Positions 1 through 10,169 of a DNA stretch of 11,932 bases are shown here, piece after piece. Made by a program: the position numbers and the translations under genes. Under the pieces are notes generated by a model that made no database searches, was not told the origin of the DNA, and was given only the letters and a program-made list of their open reading frames with translations. How positions within the stretch are numbered: the stretch's first letter is position 1; each line of letters begins with the position of its first letter. Origin of the DNA: Gammaproteobacteria bacterium (GTDB lineage: Bacteria; Pseudomonadota; Gammaproteobacteria; Steroidobacterales; Steroidobacteraceae); NCBI GenBank assembly GCA_020846815.1, contig JADLDF010000015.1:1-11932 (forward strand). Reading direction: 5' to 3'.

Positions 1-307
1 AGTAGGCGCCGGGCGCGGTGTGCACGTAGGCGACGCGGTCGCCCTTGCGGAAACCCTTCACCTTCCGCCCGACCGCGAGCACGACCCCCGCGGCCTCGCG
101 GCCGAGGCTGCCGGGAAGTGCCATCGGATAGAGGCCGGTGCGATCGTAGACGTCGATGTAATTGACACCTATCGCCGTGTGGCGCAGCTGCACCTCGTCG
201 GCGCCGGGTGCGCCGACCTCGACGTCGACATATTGCAGGACATCAGGGCCGCCGGTGCGCTCGATCCGGATCGCCTTTGCGTTTGCCTTGGCCATCGCTG
301 TCGCCAT
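1..307 (-). CDS. qorA: NADPH:quinone oxidoreductase, N-terminal part (cut by window edge)
   Basis: Zinc-independent medium-chain dehydrogenase/reductase of the QorA type, which reduces quinones with NADPH in the cytosol. Only the first 102 residues, most of the GroES-like substrate domain, are inside the window; the NADPH-binding Rossmann half lies beyond base 1. The family signature GVNYIDVYDRTGLYP is at residues 48-61, followed by GREAAGVV (69-76) and GDRVAY (89-94), all aligning in order with E. coli QorA as I recall it. Three in-frame ATGs are possible (codons beginning at 313, 307 and 295). I chose 307 because an AGGGAGG ribosome site (bases 322-316) lies 8 bases upstream, whereas it would touch the ATG at 313. 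The gene is divergent from the hydrolase at 448, leaving 140 bases for both promoters. Family assignment is firm; the physiological substrate is unknown. Confidence 0.88.
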   Translation of the reverse strand, partial: MATAMAKANAKAIRIERTGGPDVLQYVDVEVGAPGADEVQLRHTAIGVNYIDVYDRTGLYPMALPGSLGREAAGVVLAVGRKVKGFRKGDRVAYVHTAPGAY

Positions 308-447
308 CACCATCCCCTCCCTATCCCCTGTCCTCGGACTGCCCGAAAGAAAGAAACCTCTGCGCGAGTCCGGCAAGCTAGCCGGTGCTCTGGCCGCACG
401 CAAGCAAGTATCCGCACCGGTCAGCCATTTCGTATGATGGCCGCAGC

Positions 448-1332
448 ATGTCCATCCCCCCTGCAGCGGTCGCTTCGTTCCAGACGACCCGGTACACAGC
501 CGACGATGGCGTCGCGCTCACGGCCGACGTCGCCGAACCCCGCCACCGCGAGGCGCCCACGGTCGTGCTGCTGCATGGCGGCGGGCAGACCCGTCATTCC
601 TGGGGCGCGGCGGCGCAGACCCTGGCCAAGCGCGGCTATGGCGTCGTCAACCTCGACGCCCGCGGCCACAGTGACAGCGGCTGGTCCGCCGACGGTCGCT
701 ATGGCCATGAACGGTTCGCGCAGGACCTGCAGGTCGTGACGGCGACGCGGCGCCAGCCGCTCGCGCTGGTCGGTGCCTCGATGGGCGGCGCCACGGCGCT
801 GACCTACGTCGGATACGGCTTCGAGCCGGCCGCTGCCGCGCTGGTGCTGGTCGACATCGTGCCGCGGATCGAGCTCGAAGGCGCCGAGCGGATCCGCGCC
901 TTCATGCGCGCGAACCCCGACGGGTTCGCGAACGTCGAGGAAGCGGCCGACGCGGTGGCGCGTTACTACCCGCACCGCCCGCGGCCGCGGGACAGCAGCG
1001 GCCTGATGAAGAACCTGCGGCCGCGCCCCGACGGACGCCTGCGCTGGCACTGGGACCCGCACGTCATAGATGGCCCGCACACGGTCGAGCCGCCGACCTT
1101 CCAGGCGATGCTCACCGAGGCGAGCCGCCGGGTGCGGATCCCGACGCTGCTGGTACGCGGCCTGCAGAGCGACATCGTCAGCGATGCGGGCGTCGCCTCG
1201 CTGCGGCAGGACCTGCCTCAGCTCGAGGTGTTCGACATCGCCGGCGCCGGCCACATGGTTGCGGGCGATCGCAACGATGCATTCAACGACGGCGTCATCA
1301 CGTTCCTGGAGAGACACCTGCCTTCGGGCTGA
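448..1332 (+). CDS. alpha/beta hydrolase
   Basis: Cytosolic alpha/beta-hydrolase fold protein of 294 residues, the usual size. The oxyanion-hole motif LLHGGGQTRHSW is at residues 41-52. The nucleophile elbow GASMGG puts the catalytic serine at Ser111. The likely acid is Asp242 in VRGLQSDIVS, and the likely catalytic base is His269 in GAGHMVAGD. A cap region lies roughly at 140-225. No signal peptide is seen. The reading frame is open further upstream (a possible ATG at 385), but similarity to the family begins just after the ATG at 448. There is no good Shine-Dalgarno before 448; a TATGAT -10-like hexamer at 433-438 would give a nearly leaderless message if used, which is speculative. The gene is convergent with the PII gene. 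The substrate cannot be named: esterase, epoxide hydrolase or C-C hydrolase activities are all possible in this fold. Confidence 0.88.
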   Translation: MSIPPAAVASFQTTRYTADDGVALTADVAEPRHREAPTVVLLHGGGQTRHSWGAAAQTLAKRGYGVVNLDARGHSDSGWSADGRYGHERFAQDLQVVTATRRQPLALVGASMGGATALTYVGYGFEPAAAALVLVDIVPRIELEGAERIRAFMRANPDGFANVEEAADAVARYYPHRPRPRDSSGLMKNLRPRPDGRLRWHWDPHVIDGPHTVEPPTFQAMLTEASRRVRIPTLLVRGLQSDIVSDAGVASLRQDLPQLEVFDIAGAGHMVAGDRNDAFNDGVITFLERHLPSG

Positions 1333-1467
1333 GGCCGGAGCGGACGAGATCCGGCACGGATACGGACAGGAGCGCGGCCAGTCCGGATCCGGTCGGGCCG
1401 GATGCTCTTCTGCAAGGTGACGAGCCGCGCCACGGCGAGGCACGGCACGAGGCGGCAGCCGGCCGCG

Positions 1468-1926
<459 letters not shown>

Positions 1927-1959
1927 TCACGGGGTTGGCGTCCGGGGCGGCGGTGCCGC

Positions 1960-1976
1960 TGCACCATTATAGCGCA
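1960..1976. promoter_or_regulatory. candidate NtrC binding site
   Basis: The bases TGCACCATTATAGCGCA resemble the NtrC dyad TGCACC-N5-GGTGCA: the left half-site is perfect and the right matches 4 of 6. The centre is about 98 bases upstream of the predicted sigma-54 start for glnK, a typical enhancer position. The left half-site also forms part of a second dyad, GGTGC-N4-GCACC, at 1952-1965. The site lies in the 232-base region between the divergent PII and FAD-reductase genes, so it could influence either. Confidence 0.45.
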
Positions 1977-2038
1977 GCGTGGACACGAAACTGCCCGTAC
2001 GTGGTGCGAATGCCGCGCGGCGCTTAAGCTGCCAGGGC

Positions 2039-3265
2039 ATGACTGAAAGGATCGTCATCGTCGGCGCCGGACAAGCCGCTGCACAGGCCGTCGAAGTGCT
2101 GCGCCGCAAGGGCTTCGCGGGTTCGATCGCCGTGATCGGAGACGAGCCCTTCCTGCCCTACCAGCGTCCGCCGCTGTCGAAGAAATACTTCGCCGGCACG
2201 CTCGAACGCGATCGGCTGCCGATCCGGCACCAGTCGTTCTACGACGAGCATCGCGTCGACGTGCGGCTCGGGCGGCGCGCCGTCGCGATCGACCGTGCGG
2301 CGCGGCGTGTCGCGCTCGACGACGGTGCCGCCCTGCCCTATGACGCGCTGCTGCTCGCGACCGGTTCCACGCCGCGACGGATCACGGGCCCGGGTGCCGA
2401 TCTCGCCGGCCTGCACTATCTGCGGACCATCGCCGATACCGACCGGCTGCGCGAGGCCGCGCGGCCGGGTACGCACGCGGTCGTGGTCGGCGGCGGCTAC
2501 ATCGGCCTCGAAGTCGCAGCTACCTGTCGCGAGCTCGGCGTCGAAGTCACGGTGCTCGAGATGGCCGATCGCGTCATGAACCGCGTGGTCTGCGAGACCG
2601 TGTCGCGCTACTACGAGGACGAGCATCGCCGGCACGGCGTGAACCTGGTGCTCGGGGCACGCATTGAAGCCTTCGTCGGCGACGCGCGCGGGCAGGTCGC
2701 GGTCGTGCGCTGCGCCGACGGGCGCGAGCATCGCGCCGACTTCGCCGTGATCGGCATCGGCGTGCTGGCGCAGGACGCGCTCGCCCGCGCGGCCGGGCTC
2801 GCCTGCAACAACGGCATCGTCGTCGACGAATACTGCCGCAGCTCGGACCCGGCGATCTGGGCGATCGGCGACTGCACCAACCATCCGTCGCTGCGCTATG
2901 GCTGCCGCGTGCGGCTCGAATCGGTCGACAACGCGTTCGAGCAAGCCGGCACCGCGGCACTGAGCATCCTCGGCACGCCGCTGGCACACGACAAGGTGCC
3001 GTGGTTCTGGTCGGATCAATACCACCACAAGCTGCTCATTGTCGGTCTCTCGCAGGGCCACGACCGGGTGGTGCTGCGCGGCGATCCTGCGATGCACGCA
3101 TTTTCCTGCGCGTACCTGCGCGACGGCGAGTTGGTCGCGATCGATACGGTCAACAATGCCAGAGACCAGATGGCGGCACGCAAGCTGGTGGCGGCCCGCG
3201 TTCATCCGGACGTGGCGCGCCTGGCCGACCCGGCTGTGCCGCTGAAGGACTGCGTCCCGGGCTGA
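2039..3265 (+). CDS. FAD-dependent NAD(P)H:ferredoxin/rubredoxin reductase
   Basis: Cytosolic flavoprotein of 408 residues, the usual size for the putidaredoxin-reductase/rubredoxin-reductase family. It would pass electrons from NAD(P)H through FAD to a small iron-sulfur protein that serves a P450, hydroxylase or dioxygenase. Motifs in order: the FAD dinucleotide fold IVIVGAGQAAAQA (5-17), PYQRPPLSKKY (40-50), LLATGSTPR (105-113), the NAD(P)H fold VVVGGGYIGLEVAA (148-161), the second FAD motif AIWAIGDC (272-279), and the C-terminal dimer/interface domain starting near VPWFWSDQY (320-328). The start at 2039 is preferred because homology begins immediately with the nucleotide-binding strand; the open frame continues 20 codons upstream to 1979 without family-like sequence. 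Its Shine-Dalgarno is weak (AGGG very close to the ATG). No ferredoxin, rubredoxin or oxygenase gene is adjacent, so the partner must be encoded elsewhere. Confidence 0.9.
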   Translation: MTERIVIVGAGQAAAQAVEVLRRKGFAGSIAVIGDEPFLPYQRPPLSKKYFAGTLERDRLPIRHQSFYDEHRVDVRLGRRAVAIDRAARRVALDDGAALPYDALLLATGSTPRRITGPGADLAGLHYLRTIADTDRLREAARPGTHAVVVGGGYIGLEVAATCRELGVEVTVLEMADRVMNRVVCETVSRYYEDEHRRHGVNLVLGARIEAFVGDARGQVAVVRCADGREHRADFAVIGIGVLAQDALARAAGLACNNGIVVDEYCRSSDPAIWAIGDCTNHPSLRYGCRVRLESVDNAFEQAGTAALSILGTPLAHDKVPWFWSDQYHHKLLIVGLSQGHDRVVLRGDPAMHAFSCAYLRDGELVAIDTVNNARDQMAARKLVAARVHPDVARLADPAVPLKDCVPG

Positions 3266-3369
3266 GCACGTCAGCCGGCCGCCCGGCGGCACCCGGGATC
3301 CAGTGCGTCCGTCGGCGGCTACCACGTACCGCAGCCGGCACGGCATAGGTAAAACCCCGTAGCGCCATA

Positions 3370-3384
3370 CGGTGTTGCACACCG
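3370..3384. promoter_or_regulatory. perfect palindrome in the nirS promoter, likely operator
   Basis: CGGTGTTGCACACCG is an exact inverted repeat: 6-base arms CGGTGT/ACACCG around the centre TGC. Its centre (3377) is about 31 bases upstream of the centre of the TAAAAT hexamer at 3406-3411, the spacing at which class II activators of the CRP/FNR type bind (around -41). The sequence is not an FNR/Dnr/NNR box (TTGAT-N4-ATCAA), and I see no such box elsewhere in the 191 bases before nirS. The cognate regulator is unknown. Confidence 0.4.
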
Positions 3385-3405
3385 CCTCCGACCTCCTCGC
3401 GCTCC

Positions 3406-5598
<2,193 letters not shown>

Positions 5599-5605
5599 AG
5601 ACGAC

Positions 5606-7804
5606 TCAGTCGAGCTGCAGCGTGATGCCGAGTGTCACGCTGCGGCCCGGCCGGGTGTAGAGATCCAGCAAGGGATCGCCGGCCGACCGGCCGCGGATAT
5701 CGGACCACTCGGCGTAGCGTCGATCGAACACGTTGAATACCGCCGCGCGCAGATGAACGTCCTCCGCCAGCTGCCAGCCGGCGATCAGGTCGAAGGTCGC
5801 AAAGCCGCCCGCACGGGCGAGCGCCCCCGCCGACTCATCGACACGGTCCTGGGAGGCGACCACCGTCAGCAGGCCCTGCAGCCGCCAGTCTCCCCCGACG
5901 GCCGCATACTCGAGCCCGGCAGTGCCACGCGCCGGCTCGATGGTGTTGAGCGGCCGGTCGGCAGCGGTGTCGTCACCGCGCAAATATTCGGCACTGAGGC
6001 TCGCGCTCCAGGGACCGTCGGGCCGGCCGAGAGGCATGCGCAGTGCGAGCTCGGCGCCCCAGATGCGCGCGCGGGCGCGATTCTGCGACTGGAAGATCAG
6101 GTAGCCGCTGGCCGGATCGACGCCGAGCGACACCCGCGATTCGATGAAGTCGCGATAGCGCGCGAGGAACACGCTCGCGGTCCCGGTGACAGCGCCGTCG
6201 CCGCGCAATCCAAGCTCGACGTGATCGCTCTTCTCGGGCCGCAGGTCCGGGTTGGGGATCGCCCGGGTACGAAACTGCGGGACATCGAAGCCGATGTTGA
6301 CGTCTTCGAACGGCGGCGAGCGGAAGCCATGCGAGTACTGGCCGAAGGCGGTCAGCGCCCCGCTCAGGCGACGCGACAGGCCAAGCCGCGGCGACAGGGA
6401 GGTGCTGCGCACCTCGACCGGCAGCTGCGCCGGATTGTCCGCGATGTAGATCGCGTCGGGCCGCGGCTCCAGCTCATGGTGGTCGACCCGCAGCGCGGGG
6501 CTCCAGGTCCAGGGCGACTCGCCGCGACGGATCTCGTCGAAGACGAAGATGCCCGCCTCCAGCACGCGCGATGTCGGGAAGTCGCGCAGCGGAAACGCCT
6601 CGCCGAGGATCGTGGTGGTGGTCGCGCCCGAGGGCAGCGATGTCTGCAGGCCGTCGCGGATCTCCTCGATCCGCTGCAGCGCCAGGTCGGCGCCCACCGA
6701 CCATCGATGGGTCAGCCCACCCCACTCGTGCACGGCCGCCGCCACGGCGGTGCCGCCCACGACCTCGGCCTCATAGCGGAAGCTGCGCTCCTGCAGCATC
6801 GCGGGCGTGCGCGGCGGGACCGCAATGCGCCTCTCGGAGGTGCGCTGGTCGACATCGACGCGCTGCGCATGCAGGTGCCACGACAACTGGCGGAACGGCC
6901 CGGCATCCAGCCGCTGCTGCTGGATGGACGCCGCGAGCTCGTCGCTGCGATCGTCGCCGCGCATGTCGACGACGCTGGTGAAACGCGGTGGCTGCAGCAG
7001 CAGCGAGCGAACGTCGGTTGCCACGCGGCGTTGTGTCCCGCCGACGCTGATGCGCAGCGGATCGTCCATCTCCGCGAGCACCAGCTTGCCGAGCCAGCTC
7101 GTGGAACGGGCGCGGCGCGGGTTGGCATCGAGCGTGCGCCACTCGTTCTGGGACTCAGCGGCCTCGCGCTGCAGGTAACCCGCGAGCCACTCGACACCGC
7201 CATCGCGTCCGGCGGCGACCAGGCTTCCCTGCAGGCCGTGGTCGGCGGTGCCGTATTGGGCGCGGCCGCGTAGCGCATGAGCACCGTCACCGAGCAGGTC
7301 GACGGCGTTGAGCGTCGAGACGGCGACGATGCCGCCGATCGCAGCGCTGCCATAGGTGGCGGAGGCGGGACCCTTGAGGATCTCGATGCGCCGCACGAAG
7401 TCGAGTTCGCCGAGCGAGCGACCGGCGTTGGCGTAGCTGCCGAGCGCGAAGGCGGCCGGGCGCGGCACACCGTCAGTCTCGAGGCGGATGCGGTTGCCGC
7501 CCATGCCGCGGATCGAGATCGATTCGTCGCCGAAGCGGTTCGGGTCGCCCCGCACTGCGATGCCGGGCTCGTAGCGGGCGAGGTCGCGCAGGTCGGTCGC
7601 GAGCTGCGATTCGATGCGCCCGGCATCGACAATTGCCACGGTGGCCTCGGTTGTGACCAGCGGCCGTGCGATGCGGCCGAGCACCGTGACGGTTTCGAGG
7701 GTGGCGTCGAATGGCGCGACGGGGGGTTCCTGCGCCGCGGCGATGGCGCTCGCGACGGCCAATGCGACGCCGGCGAGGCGCTGCGGCGGGGTCCGGTAGT
7801 TCAT
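5606..7804 (-). CDS. TonB-dependent outer-membrane receptor, haem/haemoglobin type
   Basis: Outer-membrane beta-barrel of 732 residues that would import haem, or haem from haemoproteins, using TonB energy. A signal peptide covers residues 1-24 (cleavage AAA|QEPP), and a TonB-box-like ETVTV is at 37-41. The plug domain runs to about 165 with YEPGIAVRG, SIRGMGGNRIRLETDGVPRP and the segment ILKGPASATYGSAAIGGIV. The barrel carries HGFRSPPFEDVNIGF (492-506) and NPDL (518-521), the FRAP/NPNL-type pair characteristic of haem receptors such as HmuR, ShuA and PhuR; this is the main reason for the substrate call. It ends in PGRSVTLGITLQLD, a typical last strand but with Asp rather than Phe/Trp at the terminus. 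No strong Shine-Dalgarno precedes the ATG; an inverted repeat does. The stop lies 7 bases from the nirS stop, convergent. No haem ABC transporter, hemP or tonB is nearby. A siderophore or cobalamin substrate is possible but less likely. Confidence 0.88.
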   Translation of the reverse strand: MNYRTPPQRLAGVALAVASAIAAAQEPPVAPFDATLETVTVLGRIARPLVTTEATVAIVDAGRIESQLATDLRDLARYEPGIAVRGDPNRFGDESISIRGMGGNRIRLETDGVPRPAAFALGSYANAGRSLGELDFVRRIEILKGPASATYGSAAIGGIVAVSTLNAVDLLGDGAHALRGRAQYGTADHGLQGSLVAAGRDGGVEWLAGYLQREAAESQNEWRTLDANPRRARSTSWLGKLVLAEMDDPLRISVGGTQRRVATDVRSLLLQPPRFTSVVDMRGDDRSDELAASIQQQRLDAGPFRQLSWHLHAQRVDVDQRTSERRIAVPPRTPAMLQERSFRYEAEVVGGTAVAAAVHEWGGLTHRWSVGADLALQRIEEIRDGLQTSLPSGATTTTILGEAFPLRDFPTSRVLEAGIFVFDEIRRGESPWTWSPALRVDHHELEPRPDAIYIADNPAQLPVEVRSTSLSPRLGLSRRLSGALTAFGQYSHGFRSPPFEDVNIGFDVPQFRTRAIPNPDLRPEKSDHVELGLRGDGAVTGTASVFLARYRDFIESRVSLGVDPASGYLIFQSQNRARARIWGAELALRMPLGRPDGPWSASLSAEYLRGDDTAADRPLNTIEPARGTAGLEYAAVGGDWRLQGLLTVVASQDRVDESAGALARAGGFATFDLIAGWQLAEDVHLRAAVFNVFDRRYAEWSDIRGRSAGDPLLDLYTRPGRSVTLGITLQLD

Positions 7805-7805
7805 C

Positions 7806-7837
7806 GGGTCATGCTACGGAGCGGGCCGCCGTGACCC
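7806..7837 (-). promoter_or_regulatory. inverted repeat in the leader of the TonB receptor gene
   Basis: On the minus strand GGGTCA (7837-7832) and TGACCC (7811-7806) are perfect complements separated by 20 bases. An inner CGG/CCG pairing can extend the stem with a bulge. The second arm ends one base before the receptor's start codon, where a ribosome site would be expected and none is obvious. It may be a leader hairpin affecting translation, or an operator. The role is inference. Confidence 0.3.
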
Positions 7838-7900
7838 ACTCAGGGAGAATGCGTATGCGACTGAGTTAGTTTGCCGCGCATCATCGCCTCGGCCGGACGC

Positions 7901-7999
7901 ATGGTTTCCGCAGCCGCGTGGACACCAGCCTCCGTGATATTCCTGATCGCCTACGCACCAATCCTGCTCGCGCGGCGGGCCGACGACGAACCTGACTGA
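7901..7999 (+). CDS. possible 32-residue single-span membrane peptide
   Basis: A short open frame from ATG 7901 to TGA 7997-7999. It has a hydrophobic stretch, SVIFLIAYAPILLA (residues 11-24), then RR and an acidic tail ending DDEPD, which reads like one transmembrane helix with positively charged cytoplasmic flank. A TTG at 7871 would lengthen it by ten residues. It ends 13 bases before the start of the secreted protein at 8013, so the two could be co-transcribed. The upstream ribosome site is poor, and third-position GC is lower than in neighbouring genes. I do not recognise it, and chance open frames of this length are common in GC-rich DNA. Confidence 0.25.
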   Translation: MVSAAAWTPASVIFLIAYAPILLARRADDEPD

Positions 8000-8012
8000 G
8001 GACGGAAAAGAC

Positions 8013-8627
8013 ATGGCCAAGATCCGACGACTCGCCGGCCGCCCTGGCCGGCTGCTGGCCTGCCTGCTGGTCGGCCTGGCGATGGCCGCGCACGCCGCGG
8101 CGCCCGCGCCGGCCGCGAGCGCGGTGGCACCCGCAGCCGCTGCGCAGCCTGCATCCGCCGTCAAACCCGCGGCCGCTGGGCAGCCGGTCCCTGCCGCGAA
8201 GGCGGCGGCCGACCGGACCCCCGACGGCGCGGTGCGCGCCTTCAACGCGGCCCTGTCCGAACGCCGCCTCGGCGCGGCGCTCGAGCTGCTGGTACCGGGC
8301 GCCGTGACCTTCCACCTCGAGCCGGCGCATGCGTTCGCGGCCCCGCGTCCGGGCGAGGCCGCGCCGCTGACCAGCGACCTCACGGCACACTGGCGCACCG
8401 TCGCGCCGCTGCTCTATTCGACCCACCGCGTCTACCTGCGACAGGTCGACGAGGCCACGGTGCACGCCGACGGGCGCCTCGCGATGGTCTGGGCGCGGGT
8501 GCGCACCCGCTCCGAGCCGCATCGCGGCACGCCGTCGCTGCTGGTGTTCTCCGAGACCTACCTGCTGCGCCTCGACGACGGCCACTGGCGCATCGCCAGC
8601 ATGGCACAGTCGCGCAGCACGCGCTGA
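8013..8627 (+). CDS. secreted NTF2-like (SnoaL/DUF4440-type) protein of unknown function
   Basis: A 204-residue exported protein. Residues 1-29 form a signal peptide (basic MAKIRRLAGRPGR, then a hydrophobic core, cleavage near AHA|AAP). Residues 28-67 are a low-complexity Ala/Pro linker. From about 68 the sequence looks like a cone-shaped NTF2-like domain: an opening helix DGAVRAFNAALSERRLGAALELL (71-93) and a closing strand pair ETYLLRLDDGHWRIASM (181-197), where the pattern of a final DGxWRI strand is typical of the fold. No catalytic residues can be assigned, and members of this fold include both enzymes and binding proteins. LLAC at 14-17 resembles a lipobox but the hydrophobic segment continues well past it, so a lipoprotein is unlikely. 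GGA lies 9 bases before the ATG. The gene converges on the transporter. The fold is inference from pattern, and the protein is otherwise unrecognised. Confidence 0.7.
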   Translation: MAKIRRLAGRPGRLLACLLVGLAMAAHAAAPAPAASAVAPAAAAQPASAVKPAAAGQPVPAAKAAADRTPDGAVRAFNAALSERRLGAALELLVPGAVTFHLEPAHAFAAPRPGEAAPLTSDLTAHWRTVAPLLYSTHRVYLRQVDEATVHADGRLAMVWARVRTRSEPHRGTPSLLVFSETYLLRLDDGHWRIASMAQSRSTR

Positions 8628-8629
8628 GC

Positions 8630-8665
8630 GGCGCCGGCGCCCTCCCCGGCGCGCGGGTGCGCGCC
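8630..8665. terminator. GC-rich hairpins between convergent genes, possible bidirectional terminator
   Basis: Just after the NTF2-like gene there is a 12-base perfect palindrome GGCGCCGGCGCC (8630-8641), then a perfect stem GGCGCGC/GCGCGCC (8648-8654 with 8659-8665) around the loop GGGT. Position between convergent stop codons supports a termination role on both strands. No T-run follows on either side, so an intrinsic terminator of the classical kind is not shown. Confidence 0.4.
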
Positions 8666-8666
8666 T

Positions 8667-8709
8667 CGAGCCTGCCGGCACCGAGCTGCCGGTATCGAGC
8701 TGCCCACCT
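8667..8709. repeat. three imperfect tandem repeats of 14-15 bases
   Basis: Copies are CGAGCCTGCCGGCAC (8667-8681), CGAGCTGCCGGTAT (8682-8695) and CGAGCTGCCCACCT (8696-8709). They fill the space up to the transporter's stop codon. They share the core CGAGCTGCC with one insertion in copy one. No function is evident; a remnant of replication slippage is the simplest reading. Confidence 0.55.
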
Positions 8710-10169
8710 CAACCCGCGCGCACCACCTGGGCCGCGGCGCCCGCCGGCATCGCGCCGGCCGGCGCGACCGCGTCGAGGCGCGGATACGGCCCGAGCCGCA
8801 GCACCAGCAGCGCCGCGGCCGCGAACAGCACCATGTAGACCCAGAGAATGGCCGTGTGCGAGCCCGTCAGATCGAAGACGCGGTTGGTGAGGATCGGTGC
8901 CGTGCCCGAGCCCAGCGTCCAGGCCGCGTACTGCCAGCCGTAGTTCTCCGCGTAGGCGCGCGTGCCGAAGTAGCGCGTGATCAGCACCGCGATCACGTCG
9001 AGTTCGGCACCGGCAGCGAGCCCGAGGCAGACGGCGGCGACGATCGCCGCCGGGCCGGTGGCGCCGAGCGCGAGCAGCGCGACGCCGAGGATCGGGAACA
9101 GCAGGATCGTCGCGGCGACATAGGGCACGAAGATCCGGTCCATGAGAAAGCCGGCGAAGGCGCGGCCGACGATCAGCGCGAGCCCGAGCGCGCCCTGCAC
9201 GGCGGCGGCCTCTGTCGGCGTCACGCCGCGTGCGCGCAGGATCGGCACCAGTGGCAGCATCACGCCGCCGATCGCGAATGCCAGCAGCAGGAACGCGCAG
9301 ATCATCTGCCAGAAGCGGCCCTGACGACGCGACTCGATCGCGGTGAAGCCGATGGTCGGCGTGTCGCGCTTCGCGGTCTCGGAGAGGCTGCCGCCCACGC
9401 CCAGCGGCTTGCCGTCGAGGCCGAGGCCGCGGTCGGCCGGCGAGTCGTACAGCAGCCAGTAGATCACCGGCAGCGTCACCAGCAGCGTCAGCAGCCCGAG
9501 ACCGACATAGGCGCCGCGCCAGCCGACTTCCGAGATCAGGAACTGCGTCAGCGGCGAGAGCAGCGCGCCGCCGATGCCGATGCCGGCGAGCGCCGCGCCG
9601 AAAGCCTGGCCGCGACGCTGGTCGAACCAGCGCGCGACCACGCGCGAATAGGCCACCGACGAGGTACCGGCACCGAGGATCGGCACCAGCGCGAACACGA
9701 AGTAGAAGTGCAGCAGGCTGTCGGTCAGCCAGTAGAGCGAGATCAGCAACAGGCTGAAGAGCACCGTGCAGGCAAGTGCCCAGCGGCGCACACCCTGGCG
9801 ATCGAACAGCCGGCCGATGTAGAGCGACGACGCGACCGTGACGATCGTGCCGATCAGCGTGACGACCGAGTACTGCGTCTGTGTCCAGCCGAATTCGCGG
9901 GTGATCGGGCCTTGGAAGATGCCGACGGCGAACAGGTTCACCGAGGCTATGCCGGTCGCGAGGCCGAGCATCACGGCACTGATCGGGCCGCGCGTGCCGG
10001 CCGGCAGCGGCGCGAGCACGATCGCGGCGATGCCGAGCGCGATCAGCGGCACGACCAGGACACGACCCGGGGAGCCGGCGGCACCGAAAGCCAGCAGCAA
10101 CGCGCCGCCGAACAGCAGCGCCGCGATCACGAGGAAGCGGCGGTCGAAATGCAGCGTGGGATGGTCCAT
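8709..10169 (-). CDS. major facilitator superfamily transporter (MCT/OFA-like)
   Basis: Inner-membrane secondary transporter of 486 residues, probably for a small organic anion. Canonical TM1 is at about 63-86, followed by [13 protein letters not shown] (89-101), a loop typical of the monocarboxylate/oxalate-formate antiporter group. MFS motif A appears as [12 protein letters not shown] (119-130). The stretch [16 protein letters not shown] (176-191) with [13 protein letters not shown] after it is another hallmark of that group. Six further helices follow from about 286, and the C-terminus is a short Ala-rich tail. Before canonical TM1 there are two additional hydrophobic segments (about 12-30 and 38-56), suggesting 14 spans. 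The ATG at 10169 gives [11 protein letters not shown] and fits the open frame, but its ribosome site is poor (GGGCGG abuts it). The gene is divergent from def and convergent with the NTF2-like gene. The substrate cannot be deduced. Confidence 0.88.
   Translation of the reverse strand: MDHPTLHFDRRFLVIAALLFGGALLLAFGAAGSPGRVLVVPLIALGIAAIVLAPLPAGTRGPISAVMLGLATGIASVNLFAVGIFQGPITREFGWTQTQYSVVTLIGTIVTVASSLYIGRLFDRQGVRRWALACTVLFSLLLISLYWLTDSLLHFYFVFALVPILGAGTSSVAYSRVVARWFDQRRGQAFGAALAGIGIGGALLSPLTQFLISEVGWRGAYVGLGLLTLLVTLPVIYWLLYDSPADRGLGLDGKPLGVGGSLSETAKRDTPTIGFTAIESRRQGRFWQMICAFLLLAFAIGGVMLPLVPILRARGVTPTEAAAVQGALGLALIVGRAFAGFLMDRIFVPYVAATILLFPILGVALLALGATGPAAIVAAVCLGLAAGAELDVIAVLITRYFGTRAYAENYGWQYAAWTLGSGTAPILTNRVFDLTGSHTAILWVYMVLFAAAALLVLRLGPYPRLDAVAPAGAMPAGAAAQVVRAG

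Noticed and set aside
1383..1392. CCGGATCCGG palindrome between hydrolase and glnK
   Set aside because: No loop or T-run, and such short dyads are expected by chance at this base composition.
421..1443. 340-codon open frame antisense to the hydrolase
   Set aside because: The hydrolase frame has a full catalytic triad; the antisense product is Arg-rich with no family-like motif.
3278..3290. GCCGC-CCG-GCGGC hairpin after the FAD reductase as a terminator
   Set aside because: Short 5-base stem, 3-base loop and no T-run; similar hairpins are frequent in GC-rich DNA.
2024..3382. 452-codon open frame antisense to the FAD reductase
   Set aside because: The opposite strand carries every FAD/NAD motif in order; the antisense translation has no recognisable domain.
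5602..5612. CGACTCAGTCG palindrome at the nirS/receptor junction
   Set aside because: A single-base centre cannot form a hairpin loop, and an 11-base dyad is not rare; there is no T-run for termination.
5753..7273. 506-codon open frame antisense to the TonB receptor
   Set aside because: Charged low-complexity translation without domains; the receptor frame has signal peptide, plug and barrel motifs.
7843..7865. Possible Fur box upstream of the TonB receptor
   Set aside because: About 9 of 19 positions agree with the classical Fur consensus, too few to call.
8052..8063. Lipobox-like LLAC in the NTF2-like protein
   Set aside because: The hydrophobic segment continues for a dozen residues after the cysteine and there is a better signal peptidase I site at AHA|AAP.
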